Below are positions 51,329 to 60,234 of a stretch of 64,000 bases of DNA, piece after piece. Location: contig NZ_BAWH01000004.1 in the NCBI RefSeq assembly GCF_000586435.1, forward strand, positions 92,329-156,328. Direction: 5' to 3'. This stretch comes from Psychrobacter sp. JCM 18901 (GTDB lineage: Bacteria > Pseudomonadota > Gammaproteobacteria > Pseudomonadales > Moraxellaceae). Under the pieces are notes generated by a model, which searched no databases, had not been told where the DNA came from, and worked only from the letters and a program-made list of their open reading frames with translations. The number at the start of each line of letters is the position of its first letter. The stretch's first letter is position 1. A program made the translations under genes and the position numbers.

Positions 51329-52448
51329 ATGAAAAAAAGCACTTATCACTGGTATTACCGGACAAGACGGCTCTTATCTTGCTGAACTATTATTAGAGAA
51401 AGGCTATCAAGTTCATGGTATCAAGCGCCGTGCCTCTCTCTTTAATACCCAACGTATAGACCATATCTATCAAGACCCACATGTTGAGCACCAAAACCTA
51501 ATCTTGCATTATGGTGATTTGACTGACTCCTCTAACTTGACCCGTATTATCCAAGAAATACAGCCCGATGAAGTCTATAACTTAGGCGCACAGTCTCATG
51601 TTGCTGTGAGTTTTGAATCACCAGAGTACACAGCTGATGTCGATGCGATGGGTACACTACGATTATTGGAAGCCATTAGACTATTAGGTCTAGAAAAGAA
51701 GACTCGATTTTATCAAGCTTCCACCTCAGAGTTATACGGACTGGTACAAGAGTCGCCGCAGTCAGAGACCACGCCGTTTTATCCGCGGTCGCCCTATGCG
51801 GTCGCTAAGCTTTATGCCTACTGGATGACTGTCAACTACCGTGAAGCTTATGGCATGTATGCCTGTAATGGTATCTTATTCAATCATGAGTCACCGCGCC
51901 GTGGTGAGACCTTCGTCACTCGCAAGATCACTCGTGGGCTAGCCAATATTTCCCAAGGTTTGGAGCAATGCCTATATCTAGGTAACATGGATGCACTACG
52001 TGACTGGGGTCACGCCAAAGACTATGTCAAAATGCAATGGCTGATGCTACAGCAGGATAAGCCAGATGATTATGTGATTGCCACTGGTAAGCAGTACAGC
52101 GTGCGCGAGTTCGTACAGTGGTCAGCCACCGCTTTGGGAATTGATATTAAATTTGAGGGTAGAGGTGTAGCAGAAAAGGGTATAGTTACTCAAATAACCT
52201 CTGATTCTGCACTGGCAGTGAAAGTAGGCGATATTATTATCCAAGTAGATCCTAGGTATTTCAGACCTACAGAAGTCGAAACTTTATTGGGTGACCCGAG
52301 CAAGGCTAAGAATCAGCTAGGCTGGGAGCCGGAGATAACCGCGCAAGAGATGTGTCGTGAGATGGTAGCTTATGATTTATCGATAGCTAAACGTCATGCA
52401 TTATTGCTAGCCAACGGTTACTCCTTGCCACTTACACACGAAGACTAA
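51329..52448 (+). CDS. gmd: GDP-mannose 4,6-dehydratase, frameshifted at its start
   Basis: Converts GDP-mannose to GDP-4-keto-6-deoxymannose, the branch point to GDP-fucose, GDP-rhamnose, perosamine or colitose. Seen: [20 protein letters not shown] (after the A7 run 51332-51338 is read as six), [63 protein letters not shown] (catalytic Tyr-x3-Lys), [20 protein letters not shown] and [17 protein letters not shown]. Corrected length is 372, full size. AGGA lies 9 bases before ATG 51329. It is followed 35 bases on by fcl, so the pair should make GDP-L-fucose from ManC's product. Confidence 0.95.
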
Positions 52449-52483
52449 GATATACCAAGAATAAATATAAAGGTGAGTATGTA

Positions 52484-53456
52484 ATGTCTATGCAATATAA
52501 AGACAAGATTTATATAGCTGGTCATCAAGGAATGGTGGGCAGTGCTATCTTTCGCCTCTTGAATGAGCGTGGCTATGATAATTTGCTCACTGCAGATCGT
52601 AATAAGCTAGACCTAATGTCACAACAGCAAGTAGCTGATTTTTTTACTACGCATCAGCCAGACTATGTGTTTTTGGCAGCGGCAAAAGTGGGCGGTATTC
52701 AAGCCAACAGTAGCTATCCTGCGGATTTTATTTATAACAATTTGACTATTCAGAACCATATCGTTCATGCCGCTCATAATGCTAATGTTAAAAGACTGCT
52801 ATTTTTGGGTTCTAGCTGTATCTATCCCAAGAACGCTAGCCAACCGATGACCGAAGACTCGTTACTATCAGGATATTTAGAGCCAACTAATGAGCCTTAT
52901 GCTATCGCAAAAATAGCCGGAATAAAAATGTGTGAAAGCTACAATCGGCAATATGGTACTGACTTTCGTAGCGTTATGCCGACCAACCTCTACGGTCAAA
53001 ACGATAACTTCCATCCTGAGAACAGTCATGTACTTCCTGCGTTACTACGCCGATTTCATGAAGCTAAACAGAATGATACTCCTGAAGTAGTGGTTTGGGG
53101 TAGTGGTACACCGAAGCGTGAGTTCTTGCATGTTGATGACATGGCAGCTGCTTGTGTGCATGTTATGACGATAGAAAAAAACCACTTGGCAGCAGGCCGT
53201 GACGCCTATGTGCTCGCATATCAATGTGGGTTATGGCTCTGATATCAGTATTAAAGATTTGGCTTTATTAATCGCTGAAACTGTTGACTATCAAGGCCAA
53301 ATCAGCTTTGACGACTCCAAGCCTGACGGTACGCCGCGTAAATTATTAGACAGTCAACTGTTAGCTAATCTTGGTTGGCAAGCGCAGATAACCCTTGAAC
53401 AAGGGATTAAAAGTACTTATGAGTGGTTCTGTCAAGCTGATGAGATTAGAGAATAA
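52484..53456 (+). CDS. fcl: GDP-L-fucose synthase, frameshifted once
   Basis: Epimerase/reductase turning GDP-4-keto-6-deoxymannose into GDP-L-fucose. Seen: [15 protein letters not shown] (NADP site), [52 protein letters not shown] (Tyr-x3-Lys), [27 protein letters not shown] and [18 protein letters not shown]. The A7 run 53175-53181 must be six to join [21 protein letters not shown]. Corrected length is 323, normal. AAAGGTG precedes ATG 52484. The adjacency of gmd and fcl is typical of fucose-containing glycan loci. Confidence 0.95.
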
Positions 53457-53457
53457 A

Positions 53458-54360
53458 ATGAATATTCAAAGACAGCAAGGCGGAAACCAAAGAGATTGGG
53501 AGGAGGTACGCCAGCATAGCGATTTGCCTATTATTACTATTATTACCTCTACTTATAATGTCGTGCAAGACCTGCATTGGACGATAGACTCTATCAAAAA
53601 GCAAACTTATCCTAATATACAATGGATAATAGCCGATGGTGCCTCCACTGACGGTACCGTTGCGATGTTAGGGGCAAATAATGAGCTGATTGATTATTGG
53701 TTTAGTGAGCCTGATACGGGTATCTATGATGCTTGGAATAAAGCGCTTGAGCATGTCAAAGGTGATTGGGTACAGTTCATCGGTGCTGGTGATGAATTGT
53801 ATGAGACCAATACTTTAGAAAAAGTGGCTTTACATCTAAAAAAACGCTTATCCAAGCTACGAGCTGGTGTATGGCCAAGTAGTACATGTTAGTGAAAAAG
53901 GTAGAAAAGAGCTGTATGTTTCAGGCGAGCCTTGGGAAAATTATCAAGGGAAGTGGGAGGGTATAAGGCCAAAATTACCACCTCATCCTGCTCTTTTTCA
54001 TAACAGTAGCTTATTTAAAGAAAAGAAATTCAATACAGAATTTTCAATAGTCGCAGACAGTCATTTTTTTTGATGCAAAATTTACATAATAGTTTTCTTT
54101 ATATTCCACTTATAGTAGATAGAATGGTACTAGGAGGTATATCTAGCTCTCCTAAAGGGAAATTAGAATCTTACAAAGAGCTTTTAATTTCATTAAAGGT
54201 CTTAAAGATTGACCCTCCTTTAAGGATTAAATATAAATCTATATTATGGTATTTCTTTAGTAAAATCATATTAAAAACTACAAATCAGGTAAGATACGGA
54301 CAACTTATGGACCTAATAAAGGTTATGAGAGGCAAACCCAAGGTTTTTACAGTTGATTAG
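53458..54360 (+). CDS. Glycosyltransferase family 2 protein, frameshifted twice
   Basis: GT-A inverting glycosyltransferase. PIITIITSTYNVVQDLHWTIDSI and QWIIADGASTDGT give the nucleotide-binding part. FSEPDTGIYDAWNKAL and VQFIGAGDELY (GAGD in place of the usual DxD) are typical of the WcaA/Tyv-type group often found beside fcl. The A7 run 53838-53844 needs six (LKNAYPSYELVYGQVVHVSE). The T8 run 54064-54071 needs nine or six. Joined length is about 300. The ATG at 53458 immediately follows the fcl stop. In similar loci the gene next to fcl often encodes the fucosyltransferase, but donor choice here is inference only. Confidence 0.82.
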
Positions 54361-54481
54361 ATGGAGGGTTTAATCTAGTAAGTAACTAGAGTTAAACATC
54401 CTGTAATTTTTTTATATCTTATTTTCAAAGTCTTTTATTTTATCTAAGTAGATTAGAATTTATAATAAAGAGCCCATGTAA

Positions 54482-55291
54482 ATGTCCGTTGCTATAACTA
54501 TTATTATTCCTACTAATAAACCTCAGAAATATTTATTCGAATGCCTTGATTCGATAATTAATCAAACTATAGATAACAACTTACTAGAGATATTAGTCGT
54601 TGTTAATGGATGTTCACTCGATGACTATGTAAGAATTTGTGAGGAAAGGCTTAATAATAGAAGTTATAAAAACCTTAGAGCTATCTATGAAAAACAATCA
54701 GGCGTATCTAGAGCGCGTAATATTGGCTTAAATCATGCTTTAGGGGATTATATTGCTTTTGTAGATGATGATGATTTGCTTTCTGAAAATTATTTAGAAG
54801 GGTTATATGAGAACGTAAACGCAACTCAGATTGCAGTGGCGAATGTACTTTGTTTTGATAGTGATATACGTGACTACTATTCTGATTATCTAGGAAGAAG
54901 TTTTATTCGTCTGAAGCATAAAAGTTATAGCATTTTAACTCACAGAAGCTTTCTATCGATTTGTTGTGCGAAATTAATTCCTACTCTCGTTATCGGAGAT
55001 ACTAGATTCAACGAATCTATCCATATGAGTGAAGATAGTTTGTTTATGGCTTCAATTAGTTATAAGATTAAAAGCATTGGATTTACAGATGAAAAGTGCG
55101 TTTATAATAGGAGAGTAACGAATAACTCTCTATCGAGAGGAAAAAAAGATACTCGATATCTTTGTAAACAAAGACTGATTTTGATTATTAATTATATAAA
55201 AATCTGGATAAAGCATCCATTTGATATTAATTTATTATTTATATGTTCACGTATTACTGCAGCAGGATTACATTTGATTAGGAAGACATGA
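54482..55291 (+). CDS. Glycosyltransferase family 2 protein
   Basis: Intact 269-residue GT-A enzyme. ITIIIPTNKPQKYLFECLDSI at the N-terminus, GVSRARNIGLNHALGDYIAF and the metal-binding FVDDDDLLSENYL are clear. MSEDSLFM later holds the likely catalytic acidic pair (ED). The C-terminal quarter ends in a hydrophobic stretch. It follows a 121-base AT-rich gap after the preceding glycosyltransferase gene. Its stop overlaps the next gene's ATG in ATGA. Sugar and linkage unknown. Confidence 0.85.
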   Translation: MSVAITIIIPTNKPQKYLFECLDSIINQTIDNNLLEILVVVNGCSLDDYVRICEERLNNRSYKNLRAIYEKQSGVSRARNIGLNHALGDYIAFVDDDDLLSENYLEGLYENVNATQIAVANVLCFDSDIRDYYSDYLGRSFIRLKHKSYSILTHRSFLSICCAKLIPTLVIGDTRFNESIHMSEDSLFMASISYKIKSIGFTDEKCVYNRRVTNNSLSRGKKDTRYLCKQRLILIINYIKIWIKHPFDINLLFICSRITAAGLHLIRKT

Positions 55292-56094
55292 AGCCTTTAG
55301 TATCAATAATCACACCTACCTATAATAGTGCTGCGACAATTGCTAATACAATACAGTCTGCAATAGCTCAGTCGTATTTAGACTGGGAAATGATTATTGT
55401 AGATGACGCTTCAGCAGATAACACAATTGATATCGTAAAGCAGTTACAACATAAAGAGTCACGTATTTCTTTGGTTCAGTTAGACAGCAATGCTGGAGCA
55501 GCGTTCGCTCGTAATACAGCTATAAAACTTGCAAAAGGTCGCTATATTGCATTTTTAGATAGTGATGATTGTTGGAAAGTAAGCAAACTATCGAAACAAA
55601 TTCACTTTATGCAGAGTAATGGATTAAGCTTTAGCTTTACGGCTTATGAGAAAGTAAATGAGTATAATGAGTATATCGGAGATGTTGGTGTACCCGAAAC
55701 AGTTGATTACCCAGCGTTGTTGAAGTCTAATATAATAGGCTGTCTGACAGCTATATATGATACTAAGTACATAGGGAAAGTATATATGCCAGAAATACGT
55801 ACCCGACAGGACTACGGATTATGGCTAGATATTTTAAAAAATCATACAGTAGTTGCTTATGGTTTAAATGAAGTTTTGGCAACATATTCTGTAAGAAGTG
55901 ACTCAATATCTTCAAATAAAAAGAAAGCGGCTTTCAATACATTCAAGCTTTATAAAGATGTTGAAGAATTAGGTAGCATGAAAAGTGTATATTATTTCTG
56001 TCACTATTCACTAAGAGGTCTTATTAAAAGTAGGTTTCCTAAATTAGCGTTAATGTTGAGATTAAATAAAACCCCTAATAATATTCATCAATAG
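55288..56094 (+). CDS. Glycosyltransferase family 2 protein
   Basis: Intact 268-residue GT-A enzyme, last gene of the glycan cluster. PLVSIITPTYNSAATIANTI, WEMIIVDDASADNTIDIV and FARNTAIKLAKGRYIAFLDSDD give the nucleotide-sugar fold with the DSDD metal site. RTRQDYGLWLDIL supplies the QDY-x-L-W motif near the catalytic base, as in many capsule and lipooligosaccharide enzymes. Its start overlaps the preceding gene by four bases (ATGA). Its stop lies inside the right flank of the terminator hairpin at 56064-56105. Acceptor and donor unknown. Confidence 0.87.
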   Translation: MKPLVSIITPTYNSAATIANTIQSAIAQSYLDWEMIIVDDASADNTIDIVKQLQHKESRISLVQLDSNAGAAFARNTAIKLAKGRYIAFLDSDDCWKVSKLSKQIHFMQSNGLSFSFTAYEKVNEYNEYIGDVGVPETVDYPALLKSNIIGCLTAIYDTKYIGKVYMPEIRTRQDYGLWLDILKNHTVVAYGLNEVLATYSVRSDSISSNKKKAAFNTFKLYKDVEELGSMKSVYYFCHYSLRGLIKSRFPKLALMLRLNKTPNNIHQ

Positions 56095-56105
56095 GGGTTT
56101 TATTT
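56064..56105. terminator. Strong bidirectional terminator between the glycan cluster and fdxA
   Basis: AAATAAAACCCCTA (56064-56077) pairs perfectly with TAGGGGTTTTATTT (56092-56105), 14 bp. The TAG of the last glycosyltransferase gene opens the right arm. Confidence 0.93.
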
Positions 56106-56132
56106 AACACTCATAACTTGAAGGTTTATTAT

Positions 56133-56456
56133 CTACTTCTCTAAATACTGAATCTTACCTTCCACGCCATCCCACTTTTCAGCTTCTGGCATCTGCTCTT
56201 TCATCTCTGTGATGTTTGGCCATTTTTGCGCCAGCTCTTCATTTAGCTGAGTGAACATCTCTTGCCCCTTCGGCACCTCGTCTTCTGAGAAAATCGCGTT
56301 GGCAGGACATTCAGGCTCGCATAACGCGCAGTCGATGCACTCATCAGGATCGATGACTAGGAAATTTGGGCCTTCATAAAAGCAGTCCACAGGACAGACT
56401 TCTACACAGTCGGTGTATTTGCAAAGAATGCAGTTATCTGTAACGACAAAGGTCAT
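56133..56456 (-). CDS. fdxA: Seven-iron ferredoxin FdxA
   Basis: Small cytoplasmic electron carrier with one [3Fe-4S] and one [4Fe-4S] cluster. The cysteine pattern is [18 protein letters not shown] at the N-terminus and [16 protein letters not shown] near residue 40-55, as in the 107-residue Azotobacter-type ferredoxin I family. Length is 107, exactly typical. The acidic C-terminal tail ([19 protein letters not shown]) is also conserved. AGGT lies upstream of the ATG at 56456. It ends at the shared terminator 56064-56105. In many proteobacteria fdxA is next to mutS, as here. Its redox partner is not known. Confidence 0.95.
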   Translation of the reverse strand: MTFVVTDNCILCKYTDCVEVCPVDCFYEGPNFLVIDPDECIDCALCEPECPANAIFSEDEVPKGQEMFTQLNEELAQKWPNITEMKEQMPEAEKWDGVEGKIQYLEK

Positions 56457-56615
56457 AGTGAGGTCTACCTGTTATTGGATTGGCTGATATAGTCAATCTC
56501 TTTTAAAAGAGTTATTGTGTCAGCCTTGCCTGAAGTATGATTTATACCTCTGCGCTCAGCTACATTGTAATTCTTTTAAATTAAATCAACTATAAGGGCT
56601 ACATATAATAGTTGG

Positions 56616-56651
56616 AAAATAAAGCGTATTTTAGCGCCTTTACTACGCTTT
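56616..56651 (-). terminator. Possible mutS terminator
   Basis: AAAGCGTA (56621-56628) pairs with TACGCTTT (56644-56651). On the minus strand it follows the mutS stop by 11 bases and is trailed by ATTTT. The stem is short, so fdxA may still be reached by read-through. Confidence 0.5.
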
Positions 56652-56662
56652 GACAATTCCCT

Positions 56663-59600
56663 TTAATGACTAATGATTTTCTTCAGATGATAAAGTAAAT
56701 CGTGCGCTTGTTTGGGTGTCAGGCTATCAGGATCAATGGCGCTGAGCTCGTCTCCTATGCTAAATAACTGATTTTGCTTTAGATTATCCTCTATATTTGG
56801 CGATTGTATCGCGTAACTACTTTGTGGTTCTAGAACAACATCGCTGTTAGACTCCCGCTGTTTATCCTTTACTGACTTAGCTAATTCATTTTTATCATCA
56901 ACAGTTTTTGCTTTATCTACGGCTAAATGGTCTAACTGTAAGTTGTCTGCTAAATAGCGCTTAGCATCTTCTAGTACTTGGGTGGGAATACCAGCCATTT
57001 TTGCGACATGCAACCCAAAGCTAGAACTCGCTGCACCATCTTTAATTTGATGCAATAGCAATAATTGACCGTCGACTTCACTAGCTGCTACATGGACATT
57101 ACGGATATTAACCTGGTGATTGCCAATATCATTCGTTAATTGGGTTAGCTCAAAATAGTGAGTGGCAAATAACGTCAGGCAGCCAATCTCGACTAGGCGA
57201 TTGACACAGGCATGGGCAATGGCCAAACCGTCAGTGGTGGCAGTACCTCGACCGACTTCGTCCATTAATACCAGTGATTTATTCGTTGCTTGATTTAAGA
57301 TATTGGCCGTCTCGATCATCTCTACCATAAAGGTCGATTTGCCACCTGCCAAGTCATCAGCTGAACCAATACGCGTAAAGATGCGGTCGATATCACCAAT
57401 ATGAGCACTAGCTGCTGGCACAAAGCTGCCGCAATGCGCGAGCAGTACAATCAGCGCGGTCTGGCGCATATAGGTAGATTTGCCACCCATATTAGGACCG
57501 GTAATCAGAAGCAATCTTTCAGGGTGTCCTTCATCAGCATTGGCGCTACCTAATGCGCAGTCATTGGCGACAAAGTGGTTTGTACTTGATGAATTACCGT
57601 TCCTGCTGTTGGCGTTGGTTTGATTTAATGCCGCTTCAACCACGACGTGACGACCTTGACGAATATCGATATTGGTTTGACTTTTGGCTACTGATTCGCT
57701 GTGGTCTTTTGTATGTAGACCCATAATTGGGCGCTGCCAGTTATACGTCATGGCAAGCTGGGCCCAATTGCTTAGCACATCTAGTTGTGCGATAGCCGCG
57801 CTAAGCTGTTGTAGATCAGCCAAATGTTGGTTTAATTGAGTGAGCAGCTCTTGATACAGCTGCTTTTCACGAGCCAACGCCAAGGACTGCACTTAGGTAC
57901 TCTGTCTCGACTTCCTTTAGCTCATCAGTGATAAAGCGCTCGCTGCTTTTAAGCGTTTGCCGACGGATAAAGTGGGGAGGGGCATTCTTTGCTTGCATCT
58001 TAGGCAATTCAAAATAGAAGCCGCTAACTTTATTAAAGCCGACTTTTAGACTCGGTAATTGATTGTCTTGACGGGCACGCTTGACCATCTCGTCTAGCGT
58101 CGATTGAATATTGTCATGCAAGTGAGTAAGGCGATCAAACTCTTCATCATAGCCCGCCGCTAGCATGCCACCGTCTCGGATATGAGCAGGCGGCTCTATG
58201 ATAATAGCGCGCTCGATTAATTCGGCGACGGATTGAACAGCAGGTAGTTGATCTGGCAATTGCTGCATCAGCATTGGTAGCAGGCCAGCGTCTTCATGAC
58301 TGATACCCGATGCTGTCAATAGAGTAGTCAGCTGAGCGCTACTAGCGACACCATCGGCAAGCTTACGTAAGTCACGAGGCTTGGCACTCACTAGCCCGAT
58401 TCGACTACTGATTCGTTCAATATCGCCAATAGTATTCAGCGTTTCTCGTAAACGTGTAACCAGTGAGCTATCTTTCAAGTCTTGGTTTGACTCAATTAAG
58501 TCACTCTCTGGGCTTAGCAAACAAGTTATCGCATCTAGACGCATATTGATACGTGAATGCTGACGCAATGGACGCTTCATTTGCTGCACAAGTAGGCGTT
58601 TACCCATCGGAGTCTGACAGTGATTTAGTACAGATATCAAAGAAGTGCCATTGCTACTAACAGGGGTAAATAGCTCGAGATTTTGCTGGCTATTGGCATC
58701 GATAATCAAATAATCATCGCTGTACTCAACAATGAGTTGGTTCACTTGAGGCACGTGGCGTTGCTGAGTTTGACGCGCATAATGGATAAGCGCAGCACAA
58801 CTGGTTTGTGCAAGTGGAGCCTCATGAATGCCCAACCCGTCGAGACGCTGGACTTCGAACTGTTGACCAAGCGTGTCACTGGCATGCTCACGATGAAAGT
58901 CATTAGCAGCGACTTCTATAATAGGGCAGTCCAGATTTTGTCGTAACCACAGTAGCCACTCTGTATCATTGCTTCCAATGCTGTTGCCAACGCAATCAAT
59001 AAGCGTTTCACTAATGATGCATTCACTGGGTGCAAAACGTGCCAATACAGTCAGCATTTGAGTTTGCAGACCATCTATATCATTTTTATCTGCTATCAGT
59101 GTCTGGGTAGTCAGTGTACCTGCGGCCAAATCCATCTGGCTAACGGCTGCTTGTAACGTCTGGCTATTGTCTTGCGTTTTCATAGTCGCAATATCGATGG
59201 CGACCACAGTCGGCGTATGATTAGGTGCAATCAATGCGTCATCGGTGATGGTCCCAGCTGTAAGCGTTTTAACCACTTCGCGGCGCATGATGCTACCAGT
59301 AGCAGATTTGCTTTTGTCTTTCTTTTGCTTGTCGCCCATTGCAGGGACATTAGACTTATTATCAGCGTTGCCAGTTGTCGATTCGTCAATTTGTTCGCAT
59401 ACGACTACTGTCTGACCAGCAGCGATCAAGCGTGCCATATAGCTATCGGCTGCATGGAAGGGCACACCCGCCATGGCTATCGTGTTGCCTGCCTTATCCG
59501 TACCACGCGCGTCAGTGTGATATCTAGTATTTGCGCCGCACGCTTAGCATCGTCAAAGAACAGCTCATAGAAGTCACCCATCCGGTACAAGAGCAATGCT

Positions 59601-59773
59601 TGTGGATAGTTGGCTTTCATGGTTAGATATTGCACCATCATTGGCGTATGGTCTGCTAGGTTATAGACGGCATCGCCTATATTTAAGCAGTCAGAGTTCT
59701 CTTGTTTTGATAAGGGTTTTTCTGATGGATTAGGATTTGACGACTGATTTTGTCCAGATGGCTTTACGGTCAT
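56663..59773 (-). CDS. mutS: DNA mismatch repair protein MutS, frameshifted twice
   Basis: Recognises base mismatches and starts repair with MutL. Seen: the N-terminal mismatch-binding domain [32 protein letters not shown], with the Phe-x-Glu contact replaced as MGDFYE; and the core [23 protein letters not shown]. In the C-terminal ATPase come [18 protein letters not shown] (Walker A), [17 protein letters not shown] and [11 protein letters not shown]. One break near 59507 needs a base ([12 protein letters not shown] restored, CC read as C). Another near 57890 needs one base removed or two added. Joined length is about 1036, above the usual 855-900 because of polar inserts near residues 135-160 (Asp/Lys/Ser) and close to the C-terminus. 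fdxA follows on the same strand. Confidence 0.93.
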
Positions 59774-60234
59774 GCAGAGTCTCTTATAGTGCTTTAATGA
59801 GTGGTAATGAGTATTTTATGATAGGGGTGCTAAGGGTTATTTGTCTTATGTATGAGTTTGATATATAGCTTTGAGCTTTGGCTTGATCCATAAGCCGGTC
59901 ACTTGTAGATAAATGGCTTAACGAAAAATTTTGAGACAAGACGTAGCGATAGCAAGCGTATGAAAGTCGAACTGTGACAAACAAATAAAGTCGCTGAAAA
60001 AGCTAAGAAATTTGACAAGGTATTCGCTATTTTAACACGTCCTACTAGGTTTTTACTGTGGCAAATATCTACTCGCTGCCCTTGTATCCATCAGCGTCAT
60101 AACCATATATAATGACGGCACACTTAATTGGGCGATACTAAATTAGGTAGTACTTAGTCGGGTGATGACAAGGCAAAGAGCTAAGCTTTGGCTAATGCGC
60201 ACTAATTATCGAATATTCCATAGGTCAAAAAATT
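59774..60234. other. Divergent intergenic region mutS/secA
   Basis: About 460 bases. A good -10 element TATAAT at 60108-60113 points toward secA, with a weak -35 (TTGTAT, 60082-60087) at a wide 20-base gap. Two imperfect direct repeats, TTAATTGGGCGATACTAAA and TTAGTCGGGTGATGACAAGG, lie at about 60124-60175 in the secA leader. In E. coli secA is controlled by the upstream secM; no secM-like frame is visible here. Confidence 0.5.

Noticed and set aside
59784..59984. 66-codon minus-strand reading frame upstream of mutS
   Set aside because: It occupies the promoter region of mutS and has no family resemblance or credible start.
60124..60234. SecM-like arrest peptide upstream of secA
   Set aside because: No reading frame with a signal peptide and arrest motif is present between mutS and secA.
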